Counted from the first letter of the stretch, positions 15,180-24,730 are shown. The stretch: DNA of 44,195 nt from an uncultured Collinsella sp. (GCA_902493145.1 CABUOA010000018.1:1-44195), one strand, 5' to 3'. Made by a program: numbers and translations. Notes: generated by a model from the letters alone, not told the origin.

Positions 15180-17653
15180 GGCAAGGCCTCCTCACGCGCA
15201 GCGCGCCAACATGCCCGCGGGCTCACGTGCGCATCAAACACCTCGTGCACGCAAGCCCGCGCGCTCGCATCCCTATAGATCCAACGCTTCTTCGCAGCAT
15301 CGACCGGGTCGCCATCCATGTAGAACACCGGGCTCAACCCCGAGATAATCTCGGAGGAAACGCTCTGCAGGCCCGCGATGGCGCTCAGCGGCAATATCAC
15401 GCGCTTGGCGCCGGCGTTTTTGGCCACGCGCATGATGTCCTCGAGCCCGCGGATCTCATCCATAGAGCCCGACATGCGCAAGATTCCCGGAACCGCCAGC
15501 GCGGACATCACCGGGCGGTTGCACGCCGCGGAGCACAGGCCCACAAACTCGGCAAGCGAGACTTCTTCGGACAGACCCTTGCTCTGCAGGTCGTTATAGA
15601 ACAGCAGGTAGTCCTTTGAGCCAATGTGCATGCCCGGCGCCACACGGTTCGCCAGGTTCACAAAGTTGTCGAACGCGGCCTCCAGCGTATCGCGCACCGG
15701 CTTGTTAAAGGCAACGCCCTCGTGCTTAAACTTGCACTCGCCGGCGACAGCCTTGTTCTCCAGCTTGTACACGGCAACCTCGCCGCTCTGCGACCTGCCC
15801 ACGCCAAACACGTGACCGGACAGCAGCGGGCCATCGGGAATCAACGTATCCTCGGACTGCTCGGGCACGCGCACCACGTGCACGTCCTGCGGATTGTCGG
15901 CATCCATATAGCCCAGGTTGACGTCGATAAACTCGACGCCCGCCATAATCTTGAGCTGCTCCTTTACGCGGCGACGGCCCTCGATGGCGTAGTCCAGCAG
16001 CCAACGAACGTCGTCCTTGTCCATAGCCTCGTCAGGGAACAGCAGCTTGGCCAGGCCGCTAAAGGACTTGCGCACGGCAATCTCGTCACGCTTGTTAAAG
16101 TCGCGGTTAAAGCGGAAGTAGCGGTCGATATGATGCGCAAAGTCCTTGCGGCGCATCTCCTTGCAAAACTCCGACAGACAGTCGGTGATTAAGCCGTAAT
16201 GCCCGGTCAGCAGGCTCGAACGCATCTTGGGAATCTCCCAGCCCGGCAGGTAATAGTGGATACGGTCGAAGAAGGCCGAATCGTTGTTAAACTCCGGCGG
16301 GAACGGATCAAACAGGTGCGTGGTCTTAAGGACGTTTTGCACGGTGTCGTTGATGTTGCCCTCAAAAACCATGGAGGCATCGGCGTTAATCTGGTCGCGG
16401 CCCCGCGCGTAGCTGCCACTCGCCATATAGTCCTTCATGATCTGTACGGCGTTGGTGTCCTTAAAGCGCATGCCGGCGACCTCGTCGAACGTCACGCAAT
16501 CCCAATGGCCCACCAAGCCCACGCGGTCGGCGCGCATGGAGTTCATACGGCCGAACAGGTTGGCCGTGGTGGTCTGCCCGCCCGAAAGCAAGATGGCGTA
16601 GGGCGAAACCTCTTTGTAGATATGGCTCTTGCCGGTACCGCGGGGACCAAGCTCGCACAGATTGTAGTTGCGCTCGATGAGCGGCACCATGCGCTCGATA
16701 AAGTGCAGGCGCTCCTTCTCCGAAAGCTCGCTGGGCTCATAGCCGGCAGAGCGCAGCAGCATGTTGAGCCACTCGTCGCGCGAGAAATACTGACGCTCCT
16801 CGATCATGGCGTCCAGGTCCAGGTTGGGCATCTGGATGGGCGTGAGCGACGCCACGCTAAACGGAGAGTCCTCGGGCCCGCGCTTTTTGTGCTTGGCCTT
16901 GGAGCGGCGCGGCGCATCGTCGCCAAAGACTTCCATGCCAAACTCGTCTTCCTCTTCCATGGGACGACGATACTCGATGCTCATAATGCACCAAATACCG
17001 CCCTGGAGAATCTTGGAATAGTCGCGCACGTACTCGGCTGGCATCACAAACGGCTCAATGGTCAGGTTGGCAAACGACGCCACGTAGATGTCTTTGTACT
17101 CGTCGAGCTTGGCCGTCACCTTATCGATGATGGTAAAGCGACCCAGCTCGCGGATCTTGGACTTAATGCGCTCGGACTCGTCGGGACGCACGTAGTTATC
17201 GGTGAGGATCTTGCGGATGCGCCCCAGGCCCTCCGCCACGGCGTCCTCGTCGTCGGTTGAGCAGTACATGCCCAGCAGGTACTCCAGCACAAAGGTAGGC
17301 ACGTTGGCGCCACGCTTCATAAGGGCCGTGAGGTCCTTGCGCACGATCTTGCCGCCAAAGTGCTCGAGCAGCTTGCCGTCCAGTACATCCATGTCGCAAC
17401 CGTCGTCCTCGGGAGCGTCGGCCACGGCCTGGGTATAGCCATCGGTCGAGGACTCGTCCTCGGCGGGCGCCGCAACCTCATCGGGTACCGCGGCCACCGT
17501 CGGCTCCGGGGCAGGCGCGGCAGCCACGGCCTCTGCGGCAGTCTCAGCCTCCGGGGCGGGCACGGCCTCCTCTGCAGACACCGCAGCCTGCACCGGCGCA
17601 TTCACATCAATCGAGGGAACTTCCCACAGATCGTCGTCATGGCTATCAAACAT
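15119..17653 (-). CDS. brxL: BREX type 1 protein BrxL (Lon-like AAA+), C-terminal frameshift
   Basis: Reads 844 aa as given. A ~90-residue Ala/Pro/Glu-rich low-complexity N-terminus precedes the BrxL core (LLEHFGGKIVRKDL, then VPTFVLEYLLGMY). The AAA+ Walker A is GPRGTGKSH, followed by the BrxL-typical TTTANLFGRM and DEVAGMRFKD segments, and the C-terminus is Lon-like (GAKRVILPLSA). BrxL assembles as an AAA+ ring on DNA and is needed for phage exclusion in type 1 BREX. After FYMDGDPVDAAKK the frame runs on for ~50 odd residues; a +1 shift gives ALDL and a stop at 15273, the expected end. ATG 17653 follows TAGGAG. The pglZ stop lies 11 nt upstream. Confidence 0.93.
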   Translation of the reverse strand: MFDSHDDDLWEVPSIDVNAPVQAAVSAEEAVPAPEAETAAEAVAAAPAPEPTVAAVPDEVAAPAEDESSTDGYTQAVADAPEDDGCDMDVLDGKLLEHFGGKIVRKDLTALMKRGANVPTFVLEYLLGMYCSTDDEDAVAEGLGRIRKILTDNYVRPDESERIKSKIRELGRFTIIDKVTAKLDEYKDIYVASFANLTIEPFVMPAEYVRDYSKILQGGIWCIMSIEYRRPMEEEDEFGMEVFGDDAPRRSKAKHKKRGPEDSPFSVASLTPIQMPNLDLDAMIEERQYFSRDEWLNMLLRSAGYEPSELSEKERLHFIERMVPLIERNYNLCELGPRGTGKSHIYKEVSPYAILLSGGQTTTANLFGRMNSMRADRVGLVGHWDCVTFDEVAGMRFKDTNAVQIMKDYMASGSYARGRDQINADASMVFEGNINDTVQNVLKTTHLFDPFPPEFNNDSAFFDRIHYYLPGWEIPKMRSSLLTGHYGLITDCLSEFCKEMRRKDFAHHIDRYFRFNRDFNKRDEIAVRKSFSGLAKLLFPDEAMDKDDVRWLLDYAIEGRRRVKEQLKIMAGVEFIDVNLGYMDADNPQDVHVVRVPEQSEDTLIPDGPLLSGHVFGVGRSQSGEVAVYKLENKAVAGECKFKHEGVAFNKPVRDTLEAAFDNFVNLANRVAPGMHIGSKDYLLFYNDLQSKGLSEEVSLAEFVGLCSAACNRPVMSALAVPGILRMSGSMDEIRGLEDIMRVAKNAGAKRVILPLSAIAGLQSVSSEIISGLSPVFYMDGDPVDAAKKRWIYRDASARACVHEVFDAHVSPRACWRAAREEALPWRKNVLLASCSMSSLALSR

Positions 17654-17664
17654 AGGGCACACTC

Positions 17665-20373
17665 CTAAAAACCAAAGTCAGCAACAGGGGCAAACGAAAC
17701 AGCGATGGTGTACGTCTCGCGCCAAACGATCTTGCCCGTTTCGCGCTCGCGGCAGACCAGATAGTACGGACCCTTGGCCGAGAATCCATCCGCTGCATGC
17801 AACGCAAACTTGGCATGCACCACGCGCTCCTGCGAGTTAACAGAAGTCTTGTTGGCATGCGCCTTGACCGTATCGCTTACCTCGTTGCCACTTGCATCGG
17901 TAAACACCAACTCGTACTCGCACGGCAAGACCTTACCTTGGGCAGGTTCTTCCTGGATCAAATTGACCGAAAAGAGCGAGTTGGTCACTCGGCGTCCCTC
18001 ACTAAGTACGCGCAGCGTCGCCGCACGCGCATCGACAAAGTCCTTGGAACCCGAGCGCGCACGCCAAAATCCGATAACGGGCACGCAAAGCTCCTGCAGG
18101 CTCATGCCGCCGTGTACGTAGTTGTTAGTACCGCCGGGTCGTTTGAAGTGCACGTTCTCACGCGGGGCAAACCCCTCAAAGCCGGCACCCAAACGCCCCA
18201 TGTCAACATCAGCAAACACCCCGCGCGCCTCGTCCGAAAGCTTGGCCACGGCCTCGTTGGGCACCACCAGATGACGTTTGCCGTGCATGACGGGAGCGTC
18301 AAGGAAGGGAAGGTCTGGCTTGCCGAGCATCTGGCACTCGTTAAGTTCCCGACGCGTGTAGATAAAGCCATGATCCGCCGTTATAACAACACGCGCGCCC
18401 GGAGCGTCGGTGCACACGCGTCGCGCCAATGCGGCAAGTTCCTCCACGGCGTCCGCGCAGGCATCGAAAACGTCATCCTGCGTAGCGGCCTTCTCGCCCG
18501 TGGCATCGATCTTGTTGTGGTAGAGATAAACGAGCTCGGAGTCTTTGAGCAGCGCTTTACGCTCGGTTCCCGCCATGTTGAGGAATGCGCTCGAGCGCAA
18601 AGCGCGGGCCGTGGGCTCAACGTGGGCAAGTACGGCCTCGCGCTGCGGAGTCGTCGCAGTGGGCATGCCGTCAGCCAGCACAAACGAGCCATCCGCTGCA
18701 AGCTTAAGCGCTTGGTGTGGCAGCAGCGCGGGCATACCAACCTCGGTAATGGAGGGAAAGACCGCCTGCATGCTAGAGACCTTGACATTACCGCCACGCT
18801 CGCGCTCGAGCAGCGCCGCGACGTCGCGGGCCACCTCATAGCGCAGCGCGTCGCTCACGATAACGACCTTCGTTTTGGCAGAGCCCACAAAGGCGGGCAG
18901 CACGTGCCAGTAGAACTCATCCTGTCGTTCGGGCCCCTCGATGTAGCCGCAATCGGCCCACTCCCCTTGCGCAGCCGATGCCCAGCATGCATTGGCATCG
19001 GCCAAGAACCAGTTACTGTAGAGATTCTCCGCCCAGTCCACTACGGCTCGGGCAGGTTCCTCGAGCACATCGCACTCGACGGAGCGTGCCCGCAAATACG
19101 CGGTGCACATATGGCGATAGGCAGCGTCCATGACATACCAATCGGACGTGTAGGCATCCCACACCTGCTGGGGCTGCGCCAGATGGAACCCGCCCGCGTG
19201 CACCTGCCTAAACGCGCACATATCGGCCACGGCGACAAGCAGGTCAAAGTAGCTCTCGACACGGCGGTACCAGCTCAGGTCGCAGCGACGCGCCGCAAAG
19301 GTGCGCGCGTCCTCAACACGGTCCGCGCCCTGAGCAAACGAGCAGAACAGCTGCGAAAGCACGGCCTCGTTGACGCACGGGAACACATCAAGCGAGGCCA
19401 GCACATCGATCGGCAAGGCCTCAAACCGTGCAAAGAGCCCGCGAGCATCCTCTACCAAACGGCAGATCTCAAATAGGTCCTCGCTCGAAGCCTGAGCATC
19501 GGCAACCTGGTCCCACGTACGCACTGCCTCAAGACAATAGGGACCATAGGCAGGAGCCACAAAACGCTCGAGTCCCTTGAGCGCTCCCTCGGGAATCGCT
19601 GTGGATGCCGCCGTAAGGAACACGTGGGATGCCAGTGCAAGCAGCGAATCACGCTCATACAGCGGCCCCTCAAACCCATAGCAACGCACAATGAAGGCAG
19701 AGAGAACATCGCGCGCACAGTACTTGTCCGCCAACTCGGCCAGTGCCTCGGGCCCCTCGTGCAGCAGCATGGTCATACAGCCGCGCAGTACAAACGCGGG
19801 CCGCGCGTCGCCAGGCTCTTTACCGCCAAAAATCACCGTAAGGATGCCAAGTTCGATATCGGATGCGCCCGAGGCATGCGGAACACACGCGGCAAACTTA
19901 GCGCAGCGGGTCTTGGCATCATAGAACGTCTTGTGCTCGCGCAGACTCTCGCGCACGGCGTCAATATTCTCGATACCCAGCTGATCGGCCAAAAGTGAAA
20001 GATAGTCAGCCTGGAACTGATCGGCATACAGCTCAACATCGGCAAGCCAATCGCCCTCAAGCCTGCCGCGCGGGCAACGGCGATACAACAAGATATCGCT
20101 CGCAAGGTCATCGCGGTTGATAAGCTTCTTGACGGCAAACATGCGGCCCTCGCAGGCCTCAATAAATCGCACCGGGCGTTCAAAGTCACCTTGAACAGGC
20201 ATAACGCCGTCATCGGTCCCCGCGCCATCGAATCCCTCGGCGGCCAATCGCTCAAACTCAGGGGCAAACTCGCCGTCCGCATCGTGCCAAACCACCACAC
20301 GGCGGGGCATACATGCGAGCAACGGTTGCAAAAACCGCAGTTTGAGCTGTTCTTCTACATCGATCTTGGGCAT
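17665..20373 (-). CDS. pglZ: BREX type 1 protein PglZ (alkaline-phosphatase superfamily)
   Basis: A 902-aa PglZ. Its metal-dependent phosphatase-fold domain is seen from about residue 500: VVIVSDALRYEVA, then SSMQAVFPSITEVGMPALLPH, YHNKIDATGEK, and VVITADHGFIYTR, the metal-binding DHG. The N-terminal half is the helical region usual for type 1 PglZ. The protein is essential for BREX defence and for PglX-dependent methylation in studied systems; its precise reaction is unsettled. ATG at 20373 follows AAGGAT, 23 nt after the pglX C-half stop. Its own stop overlaps the brxL ribosome site, so the two are translationally coupled. Confidence 0.95.
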   Translation of the reverse strand: MPKIDVEEQLKLRFLQPLLACMPRRVVVWHDADGEFAPEFERLAAEGFDGAGTDDGVMPVQGDFERPVRFIEACEGRMFAVKKLINRDDLASDILLYRRCPRGRLEGDWLADVELYADQFQADYLSLLADQLGIENIDAVRESLREHKTFYDAKTRCAKFAACVPHASGASDIELGILTVIFGGKEPGDARPAFVLRGCMTMLLHEGPEALAELADKYCARDVLSAFIVRCYGFEGPLYERDSLLALASHVFLTAASTAIPEGALKGLERFVAPAYGPYCLEAVRTWDQVADAQASSEDLFEICRLVEDARGLFARFEALPIDVLASLDVFPCVNEAVLSQLFCSFAQGADRVEDARTFAARRCDLSWYRRVESYFDLLVAVADMCAFRQVHAGGFHLAQPQQVWDAYTSDWYVMDAAYRHMCTAYLRARSVECDVLEEPARAVVDWAENLYSNWFLADANACWASAAQGEWADCGYIEGPERQDEFYWHVLPAFVGSAKTKVVIVSDALRYEVARDVAALLERERGGNVKVSSMQAVFPSITEVGMPALLPHQALKLAADGSFVLADGMPTATTPQREAVLAHVEPTARALRSSAFLNMAGTERKALLKDSELVYLYHNKIDATGEKAATQDDVFDACADAVEELAALARRVCTDAPGARVVITADHGFIYTRRELNECQMLGKPDLPFLDAPVMHGKRHLVVPNEAVAKLSDEARGVFADVDMGRLGAGFEGFAPRENVHFKRPGGTNNYVHGGMSLQELCVPVIGFWRARSGSKDFVDARAATLRVLSEGRRVTNSLFSVNLIQEEPAQGKVLPCEYELVFTDASGNEVSDTVKAHANKTSVNSQERVVHAKFALHAADGFSAKGPYYLVCRERETGKIVWRETYTIAVSFAPVADFGF

Positions 20374-20396
20374 GAATATCCTTACCGTATCTGCAG

Positions 20397-21365
20397 TTAC
20401 TTGATCTTTGCCAGCACATCCTGAAACTTGGCGTAGTTGACCTTGACGCCGTCATCCAGGTCGATCTTAATCATCTGGTCTGCCAAGTGATGCAGCTTCT
20501 CCTCGTAGCCAATGGTCTCTTTGAGCTGGTCGTTGAGCTTTTTGACGCGCTTATCCAAACGCACGCGCTCGCCGCGCTCGGCACCGGCAAGGGCATCGTT
20601 GGCGTAGCCGATCTGGGCACGGTAACGCTCCTGCTGCTCGTGCACATAGTCGGTGCGGATGCGAGCCAGCAAGTCGGGCTGGTAGCGATGCATGTAAACA
20701 AGACACCTGAAGCCATTCTTCTTGCCGCTGTCGAACAGCCAGTAGATGGGACGCTTCTTGTAGGTCTGGCAGTGGTCCTTAAAGAAGTCCTTCAAAAAGT
20801 AGGTGCGGATGACCTCGCGCGAGGTGCCCTTGCCGCCGAGCGCCTCGGCAATAAAGGCCAGGTTCTGCTCGAGCGTCTCCTCGCCGTATACGGTGCGCAC
20901 AAAGTCGATAAAGTAGCGCACGATGTCGTCGTCAAAGTACTCGTCGTCGGTAATGGGCAGCACGTTGTCGGCATCGGGCATAAAGGTCACATGCGCGGGG
21001 TCGGGCATCTTGGCCAGATAGTCGTCGACCGTGGCACCCTGATCGGCCAGGACCAAGCCATCCACGTCCAGCGAATAGCGGCCAAACATGCAGCCGACGG
21101 CGTAGCTTATGAGCGAGGTGATCTCGTCACGCTTGGTGCGCACGTATTTATTGCCTTTATAGCTCTCGGGAATCTCGTCGGCGGCATCGAAGATGCGCGC
21201 CACCGAAACGTACTTATCCTCGACCTCGATGGGCACCTCGCCCTCCATGTTGTAGATCTTAGCAAAGATTCGGTTGAGCTCCTCCTCGTTAGCGCGAAGC
21301 TGTTCAAATCGAGCATTGACCTCGGCCTTGCGAGCCTCATATTTATCTTGAAGTAAAGTGGCCAT
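20397..21365 (-). CDS. pglX: PglX C-terminal half as a separate protein (split BREX methyltransferase)
   Basis: A 322-aa protein matching the C-terminal third of full-length type 1 PglX: ANEEELNRIFAKIY at the start, then SLISYAVGCMFGRYSLD, EYFDDDIVRYF, ALGGKG, and KKRPIYWLFDSGKKNGF with MHRYQPDLLARIR. In full-length PglX these follow directly after the segment that ends the N half at 22208. The piece is not frame-broken debris: it has its own ATG at 21365 and GAAAGGAT 9 nt upstream, a coiled-coil-like charged start, and the high GC of the operon. It presumably joins the N half in a complex. The 141 nt before it contain T-rich tracts but no gene. Confidence 0.92.
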   Translation of the reverse strand: MATLLQDKYEARKAEVNARFEQLRANEEELNRIFAKIYNMEGEVPIEVEDKYVSVARIFDAADEIPESYKGNKYVRTKRDEITSLISYAVGCMFGRYSLDVDGLVLADQGATVDDYLAKMPDPAHVTFMPDADNVLPITDDEYFDDDIVRYFIDFVRTVYGEETLEQNLAFIAEALGGKGTSREVIRTYFLKDFFKDHCQTYKKRPIYWLFDSGKKNGFRCLVYMHRYQPDLLARIRTDYVHEQQERYRAQIGYANDALAGAERGERVRLDKRVKKLNDQLKETIGYEEKLHHLADQMIKIDLDDGVKVNYAKFQDVLAKIK

Positions 21366-21506
21366 GGTAGGCCATCCTTTCGTTGCTGTTGGAAACCACT
21401 GCGAAAAAATGGATTGCAGTATCCAAAAAAACCGCTAAAACGCTCTCCCCGCTGTACAGGAAGCTTGAGGAACTAAGGCGATGCAATTTCGCACCTATTC
21501 TAACTA

Positions 21507-22199
21507 CTAGCTTTTATCTCTATATCTCTTGTCTCTTAGCGAGAGCAGATTCACCCATGCATCAAGCGTATCCTCTTTCAGTAGCATTCTTGCCGTGACG
21601 TTTCCTTTACCGTTTGCGTCCTGTAAAGCCCACCACACTGATCCATCGGGCTTAACAACTCGCAAATATTGACCATGAGCGAGAGCATTCCTCAGATGTC
21701 TAAAAACGGCGTCAAGTCTTCTAAATGAACTTTTATTCTGTTTTCTCCTGCCTGTTTTGGTCTTCGCACCCGGCTTGAATTCTGAAAGCCCAGCAATCCT
21801 TTTGTTAAGACAAGCCGCTGTTGATAAGCAAATGAGGGCAAACTCGTAATCTCGTTTAATAAAATCAGATGAATCGCTACCTGCTTCGTGGGCCGCTTTT
21901 GCAAGGTCATTAGGGGTATATGCCCATCTTGTTTTAACGGCACTGTCGAAACACATCTGTTCAAGAAACGCATTTGCCTGAACAGTAGTATAAATATTCA
22001 AATCAGTAATAAACCCATTGGTCTGCCTCGTAGCATCAATAGCTTCTGATTCGGATACAAATCTTTGCAAATATATGCGTAGTTTTTTCTTAGAGACATC
22101 GTCCTTATACGATTCATGAACCTGTTTTATCCACGACACATCATTCTTAAGAGGTGGATGTGCGCATTTATTATTGTTAGCCTTTTTCTTCTGCGACAT
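21507..22199 (-). CDS. HEPN-like ribonuclease candidate inserted between the pglX halves
   Basis: A 230-aa soluble protein, Lys-rich at its N-terminus, mainly helical. The key feature is RHLRNALAHGQY at residues 167-178, where R170-N171...H175 fits the R(N)x4H active site of HEPN ribonucleases, a fold common in toxins and abortive-infection effectors. The motif style recalls pEK499_p136-type HEPN proteins. GC is clearly below the operon average, with AT-rich codons, as in the 3' end of the pglX N half just upstream. ATG at 22199 uses a TAGGAG site that overlaps the pglX N-half stop, so the two are coupled. No partner antitoxin (for example an MNT nucleotidyltransferase) is beside it. Function inferred from one motif and context. 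Confidence 0.7.
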   Translation of the reverse strand: MSQKKKANNNKCAHPPLKNDVSWIKQVHESYKDDVSKKKLRIYLQRFVSESEAIDATRQTNGFITDLNIYTTVQANAFLEQMCFDSAVKTRWAYTPNDLAKAAHEAGSDSSDFIKRDYEFALICLSTAACLNKRIAGLSEFKPGAKTKTGRRKQNKSSFRRLDAVFRHLRNALAHGQYLRVVKPDGSVWWALQDANGKGNVTARMLLKEDTLDAWVNLLSLRDKRYRDKS

Positions 22200-22207
22200 G
22201 TGGACTC

Positions 22208-24703
22208 CTAAACGAGAGGATGACGCTTGAAATCCCAGGAGGTTTCAAACGAGTCCCAGTCGGTTTTTGATAATCCTCTGCTTTCCTTAAATAACCCGTC
22301 TACGAGATTGAAGCAACTCAGTAGGACGGGAAATTTATCCACATCACCAGCGTTAACGTTCAGAGTTGGAGCGATTAACGAAAAATACTCTTTAGAAACG
22401 CTGGAGTTAAGCAGCGACAACATATAACCGATTTTATCCTCAGGAACAAAAAGGCACATGCCGGCATGCTCTGAAAGACAATTGGACGCATACCTAAACG
22501 AAGGGATGGACGAAGTAATCGCCGACCATGAAATGGCGGGCTTGAATTTCAGTTCATCCGAATAATCTTGCGCATGGTTTCCTTCACGCGAGGCCGACTC
22601 AAACACACTGTGACCGTTATTTGACCAATCAATTACAGAGTCAAGATTACCGAACCATTTACGATAAGAGCCTCCCTTTGTGCAGGGGTGCCATTTTCTG
22701 CCACTAAATAAATCGGATACAGATGATGACGAAAAACCGATAGTCCCAACGGCGCACTCCCACCAAAGCCTAATGAACTTATCATTTTTACCAGTGATAA
22801 TTCCTTTAGACGTTCTTCCGAACGAAGATAGTTTAACGCCATCAGCCATCGCAGAGAGTAGTCCGTCGCTTGCCCAGTAGGCGATGGGGATGCCGGGAAT
22901 CTGCTTGAAGGTGCCGGCGTCGCGGCGGTAGAACCAGCCGCAATCGGGGTTTTGGATGGCCTCGACCAGTTTGAGCCTCTTGGCCTCAGAGCCGTTGATA
23001 TCAACAAGGCGCACATAGGCGCCCTCGGCGTCCGAATGCTGGTTGTAGATCACGTCAGCTGTAACGTTGACGACCTCGCCGCCGATAGCATCAAACGCGC
23101 GAGGTCCCAGATGGGCCATGGAAACGATTGTCTTGTTGTCGATAACCTTGGCGCGCATCTTCTCAAAGCTGCCCAGGAACATCCAACTCTGCATGGTAAC
23201 CATTGCGGCGTAGCCCTTATCCTCGACAAGGTTAAAACCGCGCTCGATAAAGCACGTGCAGAGGTCGCTCTTCACGTCGGGGTAGTTCTTCTTGACCCAC
23301 TTGCTCATGAAGGGGTTAAAGCTGCTGCTGCCCATATACGGAGGATTTGCCACGACGCAGGTAAAACGACGGGACAGTTTCTTGCAGATAACGGCGGCGC
23401 TTTCAAGCTTAGTTTTGGTCGCAGAGGCAAAAAGGTCGTCGGAACAGCTCGCGGCGGCAGCCTTGAGCTCGTCAATCTCGTCCTCTGAAGGATTGAGCAG
23501 CGAGCCGATCTCGCCCAAATGACTCAGCTCCTCGGCGAGCTTCTTGTTACCCGGGAGCTCGTCCTCCCCCAGCGGGATGCTCGTGAGCACGGTAATGTCG
23601 GCGCGCACGGCGCGCTTGAAAAAGCGACGGTCATGCTCGCGGGCGCACATGGCAAGCGCCAGCTCCGCGATCTGCGCCGCGCGGGAATCGATTTCCATGC
23701 CCGCAAGGTTTTTAGTAAGAATAAGCTCGGGAATCTCGCGCTCACGATAGCCGCGCTCCTCGTACATATGGAAGAGCAGCTCAAATGCATAGACCAGGAT
23801 ATGGCCCGAGCCGCATGCGGGGTCGCAGAGGGTTATATCCTCGGGGCTCGAGATGCGGATAAAGTCCTCGTGTTCAGCATCGGGCTCGATATAGTATTTC
23901 ATGCGCTCGCGTAGCGAACTCCCCGGATTGTTGAGCATCCACAGACGGCCGAGCGAGTTCTCGACCATATAGCGCACGATCCACTCGGGGGTGAAGAGCT
24001 GAGTGGCGGGAGCGATGTCCGCCGCTGCGGCCTTGCGCTTGGACTTGAAGAACTCGTCTTTAACGTCAGCGTTGTAGTATTGATACATCCAGCCCAGAAC
24101 GGTCACGTCCTCGCGCCAGTCCTCGTCAGTGAGGACAACATTGAGTTTGCCCACCACGCCGTCGGCCATCATGAGGCCCTGGGGCAACAGCAGCTCCATG
24201 GCTCCGCCCACGCGCTCAAAGACGCCCGGCAGGCAATCGGCAAGTTCCTCGCACTGAGCCATAAACAGGTAGCGCCACAGCGGTTCATCCAAGCCCGCCA
24301 TCTTGAGTTCGGCTATGCGATCGGCATCGGCCGTCGCTATCTCCACGTCCAGTGCGTTCTCCACGGCCTCGCTGCCATGGCTGCCGTCCGCACGACTCAG
24401 CATGCGCATACGGCTGGGGAGCCATCCGCGTGCATCCATAAAGCGAATGGCCACGATGCGGTTGAACCAGGTATAGGCCGCACGGTCGCAGAGCGCCTCG
24501 TGACCCACCTCCGCCTGCATGCGCAGCAGTTCATCACGCTGCTCAACCTCAGCAGGACTTAGGGGCAGGCCGCTAACGGTCTCGGACCCAACGGGCGCGG
24601 GTGCAGGTTCGGTGATGCCGTAGCGCACCATCTGCGCCTCCACGCCTTTGATGAGCTCCGTACGGGCCCAGGTGCAGAAGCTCTTAAGAGCAGAATCGTT
24701 CAT
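22208..24703 (-). CDS. pglX: PglX N-terminal half: methyltransferase and target-recognition region
   Basis: An 831-aa protein covering the first two thirds of type 1 PglX, the adenine-N6 DNA methyltransferase that marks self DNA and gives BREX its site specificity. The SAM motif I is DPACGSG (residues 294-300) and the catalytic motif IV NPPY (453-456). After PGIPIAYW (~610) the target-recognition region begins, and GC drops sharply at about 22870. It ends at SFETSWDFKRHPLV and a stop; in full-length homologues the chain goes on through a linker into the part now encoded at 20397-21365. ATG at 24703 follows AGAAAGG. Its 3' end abuts the HEPN gene. Confidence 0.94.
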   Translation of the reverse strand: MNDSALKSFCTWARTELIKGVEAQMVRYGITEPAPAPVGSETVSGLPLSPAEVEQRDELLRMQAEVGHEALCDRAAYTWFNRIVAIRFMDARGWLPSRMRMLSRADGSHGSEAVENALDVEIATADADRIAELKMAGLDEPLWRYLFMAQCEELADCLPGVFERVGGAMELLLPQGLMMADGVVGKLNVVLTDEDWREDVTVLGWMYQYYNADVKDEFFKSKRKAAAADIAPATQLFTPEWIVRYMVENSLGRLWMLNNPGSSLRERMKYYIEPDAEHEDFIRISSPEDITLCDPACGSGHILVYAFELLFHMYEERGYREREIPELILTKNLAGMEIDSRAAQIAELALAMCAREHDRRFFKRAVRADITVLTSIPLGEDELPGNKKLAEELSHLGEIGSLLNPSEDEIDELKAAAASCSDDLFASATKTKLESAAVICKKLSRRFTCVVANPPYMGSSSFNPFMSKWVKKNYPDVKSDLCTCFIERGFNLVEDKGYAAMVTMQSWMFLGSFEKMRAKVIDNKTIVSMAHLGPRAFDAIGGEVVNVTADVIYNQHSDAEGAYVRLVDINGSEAKRLKLVEAIQNPDCGWFYRRDAGTFKQIPGIPIAYWASDGLLSAMADGVKLSSFGRTSKGIITGKNDKFIRLWWECAVGTIGFSSSSVSDLFSGRKWHPCTKGGSYRKWFGNLDSVIDWSNNGHSVFESASREGNHAQDYSDELKFKPAISWSAITSSIPSFRYASNCLSEHAGMCLFVPEDKIGYMLSLLNSSVSKEYFSLIAPTLNVNAGDVDKFPVLLSCFNLVDGLFKESRGLSKTDWDSFETSWDFKRHPLV

Positions 24704-24730
24704 GGTTGATGAGCCTTTCTAAACGCCATA

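Noticed and set aside
17797..19476. Long plus-strand open frame opposite pglZ
   Set aside because: Antisense to a recognised gene in high-GC DNA, no ribosome site or motif.
20397..21365. pglX C half as a pseudogene fragment
   Set aside because: It has its own ATG, a good ribosome site, an intact frame and operon-like composition.
21507..22199. HEPN gene as half of a HEPN/MNT toxin-antitoxin pair
   Set aside because: No nucleotidyltransferase gene lies beside it; both neighbours are PglX halves.
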